NCBI GenBank assembly: GCA_035998495.1
Contig: DASYHP010000064.1
Span: 139,470-203,469 of the forward strand
Source: Mesorhizobium_B sp035998495
GTDB lineage: Bacteria; Pseudomonadota; Alphaproteobacteria; Rhizobiales; Rhizobiaceae
DNA length: 64,000 nt
Direction of reading: 5' to 3'
The position numbers were made by a program, and so were the translations under genes. The notes under the pieces were generated by a model. That model made no database searches, was not told the origin of the DNA, and saw nothing but the letters and a program-made list of their open reading frames with translations. This document shows, piece by piece, positions 16,391 to 24,638 of this stretch (within the stretch, counting starts at the first letter, position 1; each line of letters begins with the position of its first letter).

Positions 16391-16780
16391 ATGCTGCTGG
16401 TCAGAACTTACGTCGCCCCGAGCGCGCTTGAGGGCGCGGGCGTTTTCGCGGCCGAGACGATTCCCGCTGGAACGGTGATCTGGCGGCTCGACCCCGACTG
16501 GGACCGCCTGGTACCAGACGCACGCTATCGGGCCGCCCCGCCGGTGCTGAAGGAGCTTCTCGACCGCTACGCCTATCCAAGCCCCGACCGGCCGGGTTTC
16601 CTCGTCTACGAAGTGGACAACGGCCGCTTCATGAACCATTCGCCCGACCCGAACACCGATTTCTCGCATCCCGATCATGGCGCGGCCCGGCGCGACATCG
16701 TGGCGGGCGAAGAGATCACCTGCGATTACGGCGAGTTCTTCGCGGGCTTCGAACTGCTCCCCGGCGCAGCCCCCGCCTGA
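16391..16780 (+). CDS. Small SET-domain protein
   Basis: A 129-residue protein that is almost entirely a SET domain. It shows the SET-N part (LEGAGVFAAETIPAGTVIWRL split over residues 13-32), the motif GRFMNHSPDPNT corresponding to the NHS/C core, and the C-terminal GEEITCDYGEF. SET proteins transfer methyl groups to protein lysines. Small stand-alone bacterial versions are common and mostly uncharacterised. GAGGGG lies just before ATG 16391. It starts 14 bases after the DUF892 terminator, so it needs its own promoter or read-through. Confidence 0.88.
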   Translation: MLLVRTYVAPSALEGAGVFAAETIPAGTVIWRLDPDWDRLVPDARYRAAPPVLKELLDRYAYPSPDRPGFLVYEVDNGRFMNHSPDPNTDFSHPDHGAARRDIVAGEEITCDYGEFFAGFELLPGAAPA

Positions 16781-16869
16781 TCCGCCTCACAACCGGCCAG
16801 CTTGCACGAAATCTTCATCCACGTCACGGATGCTAGACACATCATTGGGCCCCGAGGGGGATCTGGGCC

Positions 16870-17463
16870 ATGCCGACGCTTTACCAACTCAAGCCTGCCT
16901 TCCAAGGGCGGCTGCGCCCGCTCGTGAACCGCTTGGCCGCGGCCGGCGTCACCGCCAACCAGATCACGCTCGCGGCCGCCCTCCTGTCCGTCGCGCTTGG
17001 CCTGCTGCTTTTCTTCCGGCCCGAGCCAAAGCTTTTCCTGCTCCTGCCGCCCTTTCTCCTGTTTCGCATGGCGCTCAACGCCGTGGACGGCATGCTCGCC
17101 CGCGAGCACGGCCAGGCCTCGAAGCTCGGCATCTACCTGAATGAGCTGGGCGATCTCGTGTCGGACGCCGCCCTCGCTTTGCCCTTCGCCGCGCTTGCGC
17201 CGTTCGGGCCCTGGGGCGTGCTCTTCTTCATCTTCGCGGCCCTGCTCGCCGAGGTCGCCGGCATCCTGGGCGCGCCGGCCGGCATCGGGCGCAATTATGC
17301 CGGCCCACTCGGCAAGAGCGACCGCGCCTTCGCCATCGCCGCGCTCGGCGCGTGGGTGGGGCTTGGCCTGCCGCTCACGCCCACCTGGGCCGGCTGGATC
17401 TTTCCGGCCCTGGCGGCGCTGGCGCTCCTCACGCTCGTCAACCGCATCCGGGCGGGCCTGTGA
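16870..17463 (+). CDS. CDP-alcohol phosphatidyltransferase, YnbA-like
   Basis: A 197-residue membrane enzyme with about five to six hydrophobic segments. The CDP-alcohol phosphotransferase motif is present as NAVDGMLAR and GIYLNELGDLVSD. Compared with the consensus D-x2-D-G-x2-A-R-x8-G-x3-D-x3-D, the first and third aspartates are asparagines. As I recall it, E. coli YnbA has the same two substitutions, and the N-terminus here (LYQLKPAFQ) also resembles it. It should transfer a phosphatidyl group from CDP-diacylglycerol to an unidentified alcohol. GAGGGGG precedes the ATG. It overlaps the acyltransferase gene by one base, opening a three-gene phospholipid operon. Confidence 0.88.
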   Translation: MPTLYQLKPAFQGRLRPLVNRLAAAGVTANQITLAAALLSVALGLLLFFRPEPKLFLLLPPFLLFRMALNAVDGMLAREHGQASKLGIYLNELGDLVSDAALALPFAALAPFGPWGVLFFIFAALLAEVAGILGAPAGIGRNYAGPLGKSDRAFAIAALGAWVGLGLPLTPTWAGWIFPALAALALLTLVNRIRAGL

Positions 17464-18116
17464 TGCGCGAGCACGGCTTCAAGCGCCTCCTGCGCCACAC
17501 GGCGGGCGCGGGGTTTTCGGGGCTGGCCAGGCTGGTCACGGGCGTCCGGCCCGTCTGGCAGGGCGCGGCGCCGTCGGGCCGCCAGCGCATCTTCTTCGCC
17601 AACCATGCCAGCCACGGCGACTTCATCCTGCTTTCGGCCTGCCTGCCGCCCTCCGAGCGCTACCGCACCCGGCCCGTGGCCGCCGCGGACTATTGGGAGA
17701 AGACGCCGCTCCGCCGCTTCGTGGCGACCGAACTCTTCGATTGCGTGCTGGTCGAGCGCGAGGCGGGCGCCCGCGCCAGCGATCCCATGGCCGCCATGCT
17801 GGACGCGCTCGACGGGGGCTCGTCCCTCATCATATTCCCGGAGGGCACCCGCAACACGGGAACCGAGCCCCTGCCCTTCCGCTCCGGCCTCTACAACCTC
17901 GCCACCGCGCGTCCGCATGTGGAGCTCGTGCCGGCCTTCATCGAGAACATGTCGCGCGTTCTGCCCAAGGGCGAGTTCCTGCCCGTGCCGCTGCTTTGCC
18001 GCGTGGTGTTCGGCGAGGCCGTCAAGCCGGAAAAGGGAGAGGAGCGGCGCGCTTTTCTCGACCGCGCCCGCGAAGCGCTGCTGGCGCTCGACCCGCGCCG
18101 GGAGGCCGGCCCATGA
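17463..18116 (+). CDS. 1-Acyl-sn-glycerol-3-phosphate acyltransferase-like (PlsC family)
   Basis: A 217-residue PlsC-type acyltransferase. Block I HX4D is NHASHGDF near residue 45, and block III is FPEGTR near residue 126. The family acylates lysophosphatidate to phosphatidate at the inner membrane. The ATG at 17463 overlaps the preceding stop as TGATG, and its own stop overlaps the next gene as ATGA, so the three lipid genes are translationally coupled. A longer frame from 17352 lies inside the preceding gene. Together with a CdsA-like enzyme and a CDP-alcohol transferase, the operon could make and use its own CDP-diacylglycerol. Confidence 0.9.
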   Translation: MREHGFKRLLRHTAGAGFSGLARLVTGVRPVWQGAAPSGRQRIFFANHASHGDFILLSACLPPSERYRTRPVAAADYWEKTPLRRFVATELFDCVLVEREAGARASDPMAAMLDALDGGSSLIIFPEGTRNTGTEPLPFRSGLYNLATARPHVELVPAFIENMSRVLPKGEFLPVPLLCRVVFGEAVKPEKGEERRAFLDRAREALLALDPRREAGP

Positions 18117-19042
18117 CCGCCGAAAGTTTCTGGCTGATCGCCGGCCTTCTTCTCGTGCTGACGGCCGCGAGCCTCGTCTCCACAGCGCTCCAGCGCCGGG
18201 CCTTGGGGCCGAACCCGACGCTTGAGAATCTCGACGCCCGCATCCGCGCCTGGTGGGTGATGGCGAGCCTGGCGGTGGCCGCCCTTCTGCTGGGAGCCGG
18301 CGCGGTCACGCTGCTTTTCGCCCTGATCTCCTTTCTCGCCCTGCGCGAGTTCTTCACCCTGTCGGTGTCGCGTCCGGCCGACCACTGGGTGCTGCTCGGC
18401 GTTTTCGTCCTCATCATCCCCATCCAGTACTGGCTCGTCTGGACGGAATGGTACGGGCTCTTCACCATCTTCATTCCCGTCTGGTGCTTCCTGTTCATGC
18501 CCGCGCTGGCGGTGCTGCGCGGAGACACCACCAACTTCCTCCACCGCATCGCCGAAACCCAATGGGCCGTCATGGCCTGCGTCTACGCGCTGAGCCATGT
18601 GCCCGCCCTGCTGACGCTTCCCATTCCCGGCTTCGAGGGCAAGCAGGCGCTGCTCGTCGCCTTCCTGCTCGTGGTCGTTCAGGGCAGCGACGTGCTGCAA
18701 TACATCGCAGGCAAGCTGTGGGGCCGCCGCAAGCTCGCGCCGAGCGTTTCGCCATCCAAGACCTGGGAAGGGTTTTTGGGCGGCGTCGCGGCGGCGAGCC
18801 TCCTGGGCATGGCGCTGTTCTGGCTAACCCCCTTTGGGCCGCTCGGCGCGCTAGGCGTGGCGCTCTTCATCTCGCTGATGGGCGCGCTGGGCGGGCTTGT
18901 GGCCTCCGCCATCAAGCGCGACCGCCGCGTCAAGGACTGGGGTCAGATGATCGAGGGCCATGGCGGCGTGCTCGACCGCATGGACGGCGTGGTCTTCGCC
19001 GCGCCGGTCTTCTTCCACCTGCTGCGCTATTTCGCGATGTGA
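18113..19042 (+). CDS. CDP-diacylglycerol synthase, YnbB-like
   Basis: A 309-residue CdsA-family cytidylyltransferase with about eight membrane segments. The family signature is complete near the C-terminus: SAIKRDRRVKDWG followed by GHGGVLDRMD. An internal motif, VSPSKTWEGFLGG, is also characteristic. It makes CDP-diacylglycerol from phosphatidate and CTP. ATG 18113 overlaps the acyltransferase stop as ATGA. The reading frame is open back to 17141, but that part is the shadow of two real genes. Pairing with a YnbA-like transferase mirrors E. coli ynbA-ynbB; the housekeeping cdsA and pgsA are presumably elsewhere. Confidence 0.92.
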   Translation: MTAESFWLIAGLLLVLTAASLVSTALQRRALGPNPTLENLDARIRAWWVMASLAVAALLLGAGAVTLLFALISFLALREFFTLSVSRPADHWVLLGVFVLIIPIQYWLVWTEWYGLFTIFIPVWCFLFMPALAVLRGDTTNFLHRIAETQWAVMACVYALSHVPALLTLPIPGFEGKQALLVAFLLVVVQGSDVLQYIAGKLWGRRKLAPSVSPSKTWEGFLGGVAAASLLGMALFWLTPFGPLGALGVALFISLMGALGGLVASAIKRDRRVKDWGQMIEGHGGVLDRMDGVVFAAPVFFHLLRYFAM

Positions 19043-19084
19043 CGCACGACCCCGAAAACTGGGCGAAGCTCCGGGCTCCGCCGC

Positions 19085-19387
19085 TTACGTCGCCAGCAGG
19101 TCGCGCCACTCGGGACGGCGGCGGAATTGAAGCGCGGCATAGGAGCAGGCCGGGATCACCTTGCGGCCCGTCTGCCGGGCGTGGCGCGCGCCGGCCGCGA
19201 CCAGCTTCTCGGCCAGGCCGCAGTTGCGCGCCTGCGGCGGGACATAGGTGTGGTCGATCACCATGCTGCCGCCCGGTCCCGGCCGCCACGTCATCTCCGC
19301 TTCGAGCCCATCCTCGAGGTCGAACACGAACCGTCCACCCCCGCCCGCTTCCTCCAACCGCGGTTCGCCCGCATCCTTGCTCATCAT
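19085..19387 (-). CDS. Small GNAT-like N-acetyltransferase (YjdJ type)
   Basis: A 100-residue minimal GNAT protein of the kind annotated Acetyltransf_CG or YjdJ-like. It has the strand MVIDHTYVPPQARNCGLAEKLV, whose RNCGLAEKL replaces the usual acetyl-CoA loop, and VIPACSYAALQFRRRPEW at the end, a typical closing motif. The start overlaps the hydrolase stop by four bases (ATGA), making it the last gene of a three-gene operon with the hydrolase and dioxygenase. The substrate is unknown. Confidence 0.85.
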   Translation of the reverse strand: MMSKDAGEPRLEEAGGGGRFVFDLEDGLEAEMTWRPGPGGSMVIDHTYVPPQARNCGLAEKLVAAGARHARQTGRKVIPACSYAALQFRRRPEWRDLLAT

Positions 19388-20016
19388 GCCGCTCCCGCTT
19401 CGCCCGTGCGGAAACGTTCGAGAAAGCCAGCCGTTGCCGCGATCTCGTTCTGGCGCAGTTCATGCCCGCCGGGATGCCATTCCAATCGCAACGCCGCGCC
19501 GGCCTCCTCCAGCCAGGCCGCCAAGCGCCGCGTCAGGGCCGGCGGGCAGATCGGATCGCGCTCGCCCGCCGTGATGAGGATCGGCTTGCCCTGGAGGCTG
19601 CCGCGAATGTCGGGTTGGAACGGGATCAGCGGATGCAGGAGCACGGCCGCGTCCCACAAGTCGGGCCTGGCGAACAGGGCCGAGGCCAAAATGTTCGCGC
19701 CGTTGGAGTAGCCGAGCCCAAGAACCATCGAGGCACCTGACCGCTCGCGGTGCGCCGCCACGAAGCCGGCCATCTTGGCGCTCGCGCGGGAAAGGTCGTC
19801 CATGTCATAGACCCCCTCGCCCGTGCGGCGGAAGAAGCGCGCCGCCCCATGTTCCAGCACGTCGCCGCGCGGCGACAGCAGGGTTGCGCCGGGCACAAGC
19901 GCGCGGCCGAGTTCCACGAACTGCCGCTCGTCGCCGCCCGTGCCGTGCAGGAGCACGAGCAGAGGGGAGCCCGGCGCGCCGGGCTCCAGGATATGGCTGT
20001 AGGCCTCCAGGCTCAT
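19384..20016 (-). CDS. Alpha/beta hydrolase, carboxylesterase/phospholipase family (MhqD-like)
   Basis: A 210-residue serine hydrolase. The oxyanion region is LLVLLHGTGGDERQF, the nucleophile elbow GLGYSNGAN carries the catalytic Ser, the acid is in TAGERDPICPP, and the histidine is in HPGGHELRQ. It lies four bases after the ring-cleaving dioxygenase gene. In Bacillus subtilis the homologous pair mhqO-mhqD forms one operon induced by quinones, so I infer a shared role in quinone or aromatic electrophile detoxification here. No signal peptide is visible. Confidence 0.88.
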   Translation of the reverse strand: MSLEAYSHILEPGAPGSPLLVLLHGTGGDERQFVELGRALVPGATLLSPRGDVLEHGAARFFRRTGEGVYDMDDLSRASAKMAGFVAAHRERSGASMVLGLGYSNGANILASALFARPDLWDAAVLLHPLIPFQPDIRGSLQGKPILITAGERDPICPPALTRRLAAWLEEAGAALRLEWHPGGHELRQNEIAATAGFLERFRTGEAGAA

Positions 20017-20020
20017 CGTC

Positions 20021-20947
20021 TCAGTCCTCCAGCGGCTCGAGATGCTTTTCGAGGACGGGCCTGAGATGGGCGTGCTGGGCCGGCAGCTTCAACGCTTCGC
20101 CGAGGTGGTCAGGATCCTCGTCGCGCGCGAAGCCCGGCTCGTTCGTGGCGACCTCGAACAGCACGCCGCCGGGGGTGCGGAAGTAGATCGCATAAAAATA
20201 GTCGCGGTCGATCACGGGCGTGATGCCGAAGCCGGCCTCCGTAAGCCCCCGCCGCACATCGATCTGCGCCGCGCGGTTCTCGACGGCGAACGCCACATGA
20301 TGCACCGAGCCGGCGCCGAGCCGGGCATGGGGCGCTTCAGGCGCGGTCTCGATATCGACCACGTCGGCGCCGTTGCCGTCCGGCCTGCGAAAGCGCGTCA
20401 GCCGGCCCTCGATCCCCTCCTCGCGATAGCCCATGAACTTCAGCAATTCGGCTGTGGCCTGAGCGTCCCGGAGCGTCAGCGTCACGCCGCCAAAGCCGCG
20501 AATGGCTTCCGCCTCGCCGACGCCGTTGCCCGTCCAGGGGGCGCGGGCGTCGCCTGGGCGTTCCACCAGGGCCAGCCGCTCGCCATCCGGTCCCTTGAAG
20601 AGCAGCCGGTCCTCGCCGAACAGGGCGTCCGTCCGCACCTCGCCCGTTTCTTCCAGGCGCTCGCGCCAGAAGGGCAGCGCGCCTCGCGGCACGGCGAAGC
20701 TCGTCAGTCCCGCCTCGCCCGCGCCAGGCACACCGGGGCCGCTGTCGGGGAAGGGAAAGAAGGTCATCACCGTTCCGGGCGTGCCGGCCCCATCCGCATA
20801 ATAGAGGTGGTACACGTCCGGCGCGTCGAAGTTCACCGTCTGCTTGACCCGGCGCAAGCCCAGCACGCGCGTGTAGAAGTGATTGTTGCGGCGGGCATCC
20901 TTGGCCATCGCCGTCACGTGGTGCAATCCCCTGATCTGGTCGAGCAT
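20021..20947 (-). CDS. Ring-cleaving dioxygenase of the glyoxalase fold (MhqO/LinE-like)
   Basis: A 308-residue double-glyoxalase-domain protein. The N-terminal module starts IRGLHHVTAMAKD (metal His) and contains FYTRVLGLRRVKQTVNFD; the C-terminal module has SVHHVAFAVEN (second metal His) and FRTPGGVLFEVAT (metal Glu). This arrangement is that of Fe(II) extradiol hydroquinone dioxygenases. ATG 20947 has AGGGAC ten bases upstream; the open frame runs to 21085 but the extra residues are not family-like. It is first in an operon with the hydrolase and GNAT genes. No regulator gene is adjacent. Confidence 0.92.
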   Translation of the reverse strand: MLDQIRGLHHVTAMAKDARRNNHFYTRVLGLRRVKQTVNFDAPDVYHLYYADGAGTPGTVMTFFPFPDSGPGVPGAGEAGLTSFAVPRGALPFWRERLEETGEVRTDALFGEDRLLFKGPDGERLALVERPGDARAPWTGNGVGEAEAIRGFGGVTLTLRDAQATAELLKFMGYREEGIEGRLTRFRRPDGNGADVVDIETAPEAPHARLGAGSVHHVAFAVENRAAQIDVRRGLTEAGFGITPVIDRDYFYAIYFRTPGGVLFEVATNEPGFARDEDPDHLGEALKLPAQHAHLRPVLEKHLEPLED

Positions 20948-21093
20948 GGCGGTTGTCCCTAGCTGCGGCATCCGTTTCGGATGCGTTACGCCAATATATG
21001 CCGGGGCACTGCCGCCTTCAGGGATAAGAATGGAGAGGCAGTGTTCGCGGGAAGGAAACGATGGCCCCGGCTGCGTTCGCGGCAACCGACATG

Positions 21094-21125
21094 AAAAGGC
21101 CCGCGCCGTTGCCGGCGCGGGCCTT
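21094..21125 (-). terminator. Intrinsic terminator of the PRC-barrel gene
   Basis: A 12-bp perfect stem, AAGGCCCGCGCC (21096-21107) with GGCGCGGGCCTT (21114-21125). Read leftward it ends in TTTT, 24 bases after the PRC-barrel stop codon. Confidence 0.85.
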
Positions 21126-21148
21126 CAACTCAGGACGGGAAGCTTGGT

Positions 21149-22387
21149 TTACTGCACGATCAGGCGCTGCTGGTCGCGGGCCTGGCTGTAGGTGCCCTCG
21201 TCATAGGCGGCCTGGGCGTTCAACTGCTCCTCGGTGAAGCTGGTGTAGAGATAGCGGTTGCCGTTGGCGTCCTGCAGGAACTGCAGGTTGTCCATGCCGA
21301 CGGCGACGCGCTTCTCGCCGATGCCCAAGAAGCCGCCGACATCCACGAGCACCGCGTCCACCTGGCCGTCCTGCGTCAGCACGATGTCGCCGATCTCGCC
21401 GATATTCTCATCATTGGCGCCATAAATGGTGGTGCCCACGAGCGTCTCGGCCGTCAACTGATCCTGCGGCACCTCCTGCAACTGAGAACGGTCGATCGCG
21501 CCGGTCTGCGTCGTGTCGGTGGTCGTCGTCTCGCCAGTCGTGGTGGTGGCCACGGTACCGGCGGCGTCCTCAACCGTGTTGGCGGTGGTGGTGGCCGCGT
21601 CGCTCACGCCCTCTGCGACAGCCGCGGCACCTGCGCCCGCTGCGGCGCCCACGCCCGCCGCGGGAGCCATGCCGCCATTCGTCGTGCCGTCGGTGGTCAT
21701 GGCCGTGTTGTCGGCCGTGGGCTGACCGAACTGCGAACGGTCGAACTGCGGCATCGCCTCAAGCGTCTCGCGGGTGGCGTTCACGACGATATAGGGGTTG
21801 CCGTCTTGGCCCATGGCCCACTGGATCTCGCTGAAGTTCAGCGCCACGTCCCTTTGCCCGATGCCAAGGAAGCCACCCACGCCCACAACGATCGCCTGAA
21901 CTTGGCCGTTCTGGTCGATCACCAAGTCGTTGACGTCGCCAATGTTCTCGACCGTCTGGATAGCTTGGCCGTCCTGGCTCATCTCGACATTCGCGCCTCC
22001 CGCATCGGCGGCCTGGCCGTCCTGTGTCATGGTGCCGTCGGCAGCCATCGTGCCGTCCGCGGCCGGAGCAGCAGCCGGGTCGGCGGTTTCCGCCGCTTGG
22101 CCGGTCTGGGCCGCGGCGTTCGGATCGGCCGCTTGGCCGCCCTGCACCGCGCCGGCATCCTGGATCATGCCGTTATAGACGTTCTCGCCGATCAGGCTGG
22201 TGGCCAGATAGCCGTTCATCATCTGGCTATTCTGCTGCGCCTGGCCGTCGGCGGGCGCCACAGTGGTGGTGGTCGTGGTGGTGGTGGCCGCGCCGTCCGC
22301 AGCCGGGGCGGTGGTGGCTTCCTGGGCGATCGCGCCCGTCGTCAAAAGCGTTGCGACAGCCGTCGTGGCTAAAAGCGTGCGGATCAT
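21149..22387 (-). CDS. Exported protein with two PRC-barrel domains
   Basis: A 412-residue envelope protein. A Sec signal peptide (MIRTLLATTAVATLL, cleavage after AIA) is followed by a low-complexity Thr/Ala/Gln region. The first PRC-barrel (DVNDLVIDQNGQVQAIVVGV) is near residues 135-210. A second Thr/Ala-rich linker is followed by the second PRC-barrel (IGEIGDIVLTQDGQVDAVLV) near residues 310-380. Both end each strand pair with GGFLGIG. PRC-barrels are ligand- or protein-binding modules; this exported form is common in rhizobia and has no firm function. ATG 22387 has AAGGAGAG upstream. An EcfG promoter lies about 100 bases upstream and a terminator follows. Confidence 0.9.
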   Translation of the reverse strand: MIRTLLATTAVATLLTTGAIAQEATTAPAADGAATTTTTTTTVAPADGQAQQNSQMMNGYLATSLIGENVYNGMIQDAGAVQGGQAADPNAAAQTGQAAETADPAAAPAADGTMAADGTMTQDGQAADAGGANVEMSQDGQAIQTVENIGDVNDLVIDQNGQVQAIVVGVGGFLGIGQRDVALNFSEIQWAMGQDGNPYIVVNATRETLEAMPQFDRSQFGQPTADNTAMTTDGTTNGGMAPAAGVGAAAGAGAAAVAEGVSDAATTTANTVEDAAGTVATTTTGETTTTDTTQTGAIDRSQLQEVPQDQLTAETLVGTTIYGANDENIGEIGDIVLTQDGQVDAVLVDVGGFLGIGEKRVAVGMDNLQFLQDANGNRYLYTSFTEEQLNAQAAYDEGTYSQARDQQRLIVQ

Positions 22388-22487
22388 GATAAGCTCTCCT
22401 TGTGCGTGATCGTCTTGCACCGCCGCGCTCGCCAAACCCGAATGGCGGTTCGGGACGCAAAATTAGGCGCGGCGTTCACGACTTCAC

Positions 22488-22512
22488 AACGTAGTGAGGG
22501 TCGATGGGTTCC
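22488..22512 (-). promoter_or_regulatory. EcfG-type promoter (PRC-barrel gene)
   Basis: On the minus strand GGAAC (22512-22508), 16-base spacer, CGTT (22491-22488). It lies about 100 bases before the PRC-barrel start codon at 22387. Confidence 0.75.
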
Positions 22513-22637
22513 TCACGGAAACGTTATATGCTGGCGCCATCGCGTGTTCAGAAGACCAGAAGGCTGAGCGGATTCCCCGACTGGATGGTCTCGACTGGCG
22601 GCTCGCGCAGCCAAAAGCGCGGGCTTGGCGCCAACCG

Positions 22638-22805
22638 TCAACTCGCCGTCTGCAACTGAGTGGGTTGTGCGTCGATCGATTCACCAAACATCTCGACCGC
22701 GAACCAGCCGAGCGCGAGCAGGATCAGGGAGGCGATCAGAATAAGAAGGACGTGGCGCCCCCACCGGCCTTGGCGGGCGCGCTCTTCTGGAACCATTTTG
22801 GTCAA
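22638..22805 (-). CDS. Small single-pass membrane protein, hypothetical
   Basis: A 55-residue open frame missed by length cut-offs. From ATG 22796 it reads MVPEERARQGRWGRH, then a hydrophobic helix (VLLILIASLILLALGWFAV), then a short acidic tail. TTG 22805 is in frame three codons earlier and has GAGGAGA eight bases upstream, so I use it; ATG 22796 lacks a ribosome site at good distance. The positive N-terminus and helix predict an inner-membrane protein with its N-terminus inside. It is divergent from the HWE kinase gene. Function unknown. Confidence 0.6.
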   Translation of the reverse strand: MTKMVPEERARQGRWGRHVLLILIASLILLALGWFAVEMFGESIDAQPTQLQTAS

Positions 22806-22924
22806 GACTGTTTCTCCTCACCGGGCTGGCATCCTGGCCGGCCATGCAGGGGTTGCAAGAGGGAATGCGCTTGCGCGGTTGGGGTTCCCTTGGTTAGAGA
22901 GCGGCGCTTCGAGCGGCGAAAAGA

Positions 22925-24490
22925 ATGGATTTCAGCGGGGGACGGAACCGCAAACTCGTGTCGCTGGCCGTGCAAGACAAGGAACATCCGCTGCCCGAGT
23001 CGGTGCTGAGCATCGTCGCCGATTCGGCGCGCCTGGCAGCCGTCGCCGCCTTGAATCTGGACGAGGGCGGGTCGGATCGGGACCTCGACCGCGTCGTTCA
23101 GCTCACGGCGGCGCTTTTCGAGGCGCCGCTCGCCTTGGCCACGATCCTGGAACACGACCGGCAAAGCTTTCTGGCCGCCGTCGGGACGGACCGCCGCGAA
23201 GCCCCCGTGGAGACCTCCTTTTGCGCGCATGCGCTGGCAGGCGGCGACGTCCTGGTGGTGGAGGACGCGACTCGCGACCCCCGATTCGCGGGCAGCCCCT
23301 TTGTATCGGGCCCGCCTTATCTGCGCTTCTATGCGGGAATTCCGCTGGTGGTGGCCGGCCAGCCTGTCGGGACGTTGTGCGCCTATGACGTGACGCCTCG
23401 CCCCAGGCCGGCCCCTTCCCTGATCGAGCAGTTCAAGGTTCTGGCCGAACTCGCATCGAGCCTTCTGGCGCTCAAGGACATGAGCCGCGCCGGGCAGGCG
23501 GCGCGCACGGCGCTTGCGCGGGAAGAAAAGCGCCGGGGCTTGGCGCTTGAGGCCGCGGGCCTGGCGAGTTGGGTCTGGGATGTGCCGACCGGGGTCGTGG
23601 AATGCGATCCCTTGCTGCCTAGGCTCTTCGATCTGCCCCCAGGGGAACGCGTGGAAGCGCGGGCGCTGTTCCACGCGATCGACCGTCGGGATCTCAAGGC
23701 TAACCGCGAACGGTTCCGGGAAGCCCTGAACATTTCAGGCGAATACAGCGGCGAGTACCGCGTGCGGGACATCGACCCGCCGCGCTGGCTGGGAGCACGG
23801 GGGCGCGTGGTGGAGCGGGACGCCCAAGGGCGGGCCGCTTTGGTCTTCGGCGTGAACTTCGACATCACGGAGCGCAAGGCCGCCGAAGAGCGGCAGCGGC
23901 TTTTGCTGCGCGAGCTCAATCACCGCGTCAAGAACACCCTGGCCACCGTGCAGGCCCTGGCCAGCCAGACGGTGCGCCATTCGCGGAACCCGCGGGATTT
24001 CCTCGACGCCTTCAGCGCCCGCCTGCAGGCCCTGGGCGCGGCTCACAACCTTCTGTCGGACGGTGAATGGCGCGGCATCGCCATCCGCGAGCTCGTGACC
24101 CGGGAGGTGAAGCCGTTCGATGGGGTGGACGCTCCGCGCATCGACGTGGCGGGCGACGACGTGGTGCTGCCGCCCGACCAGGCGCTGGGCCTGGGGCTCA
24201 TCCTGCACGAACTCGCGAGCAACGCGCTCAAATACGGTTCGCTGTCGGCGCCGAGCGGCCGCGTATCCTTGTCCTGGCAGGTGCGCCGGACGCCTGACGG
24301 AAGAGTGCTGCATCTTCGCTGGAAGGAGCATGGCGGGCCGGAAGTCGCGCCGCCCGATCATCACGGGTTCGGCTCCATTCTGATCCGGCGCAGTCTCGCC
24401 AAAGTCCTGAACAGCAGTGTGGAGCACGAGTTCAAGCCCGACGGGGTGGAAGCGATCGTCACGCTTCCCCTGAACGCCGATACCGGCTGA
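22925..24490 (+). CDS. GAF-PAS HWE-family sensor histidine kinase
   Basis: A 521-residue soluble kinase. A GAF domain covers about residues 45-185, a PAS domain about 205-315, and an HWE kinase core the rest. The phosphoacceptor is His333 in RELNHRVKNTLATVQ. The ATPase domain has LGLILHELASNALKYG, and the family's W-x-E signature appears in LRWKEHGG. No transmembrane helix is present, so the cue is cytoplasmic. HWE kinases often phosphorylate PhyR in Alphaproteobacteria, and this gene lies 3.4 kb from phyR with a response regulator between, which makes it a good candidate input to the general stress response. Confidence 0.93.
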   Translation: MDFSGGRNRKLVSLAVQDKEHPLPESVLSIVADSARLAAVAALNLDEGGSDRDLDRVVQLTAALFEAPLALATILEHDRQSFLAAVGTDRREAPVETSFCAHALAGGDVLVVEDATRDPRFAGSPFVSGPPYLRFYAGIPLVVAGQPVGTLCAYDVTPRPRPAPSLIEQFKVLAELASSLLALKDMSRAGQAARTALAREEKRRGLALEAAGLASWVWDVPTGVVECDPLLPRLFDLPPGERVEARALFHAIDRRDLKANRERFREALNISGEYSGEYRVRDIDPPRWLGARGRVVERDAQGRAALVFGVNFDITERKAAEERQRLLLRELNHRVKNTLATVQALASQTVRHSRNPRDFLDAFSARLQALGAAHNLLSDGEWRGIAIRELVTREVKPFDGVDAPRIDVAGDDVVLPPDQALGLGLILHELASNALKYGSLSAPSGRVSLSWQVRRTPDGRVLHLRWKEHGGPEVAPPDHHGFGSILIRRSLAKVLNSSVEHEFKPDGVEAIVTLPLNADTG

Positions 24491-24638
24491 TCCCCCGCTC
24501 ACGGCTCCAAGCTGGATCCTGTGTGTTTGCCCGAGCGCCGGTTCCGCCTGGCGAAGCGCGTCGGACCCTATCATTCTGAAATGACAGCGCGGCTGGCGCC
24601 GCCCTTCCTCCCACAGGCAAAGGTGGGGTGATTCGCTG

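Noticed and set aside
22788..22816. GGAAC upstream of the HWE kinase as another EcfG promoter
   Set aside because: No CGTT at 16 or 17 bases; only TGTT at 15 bases, so spacing and sequence both fail.
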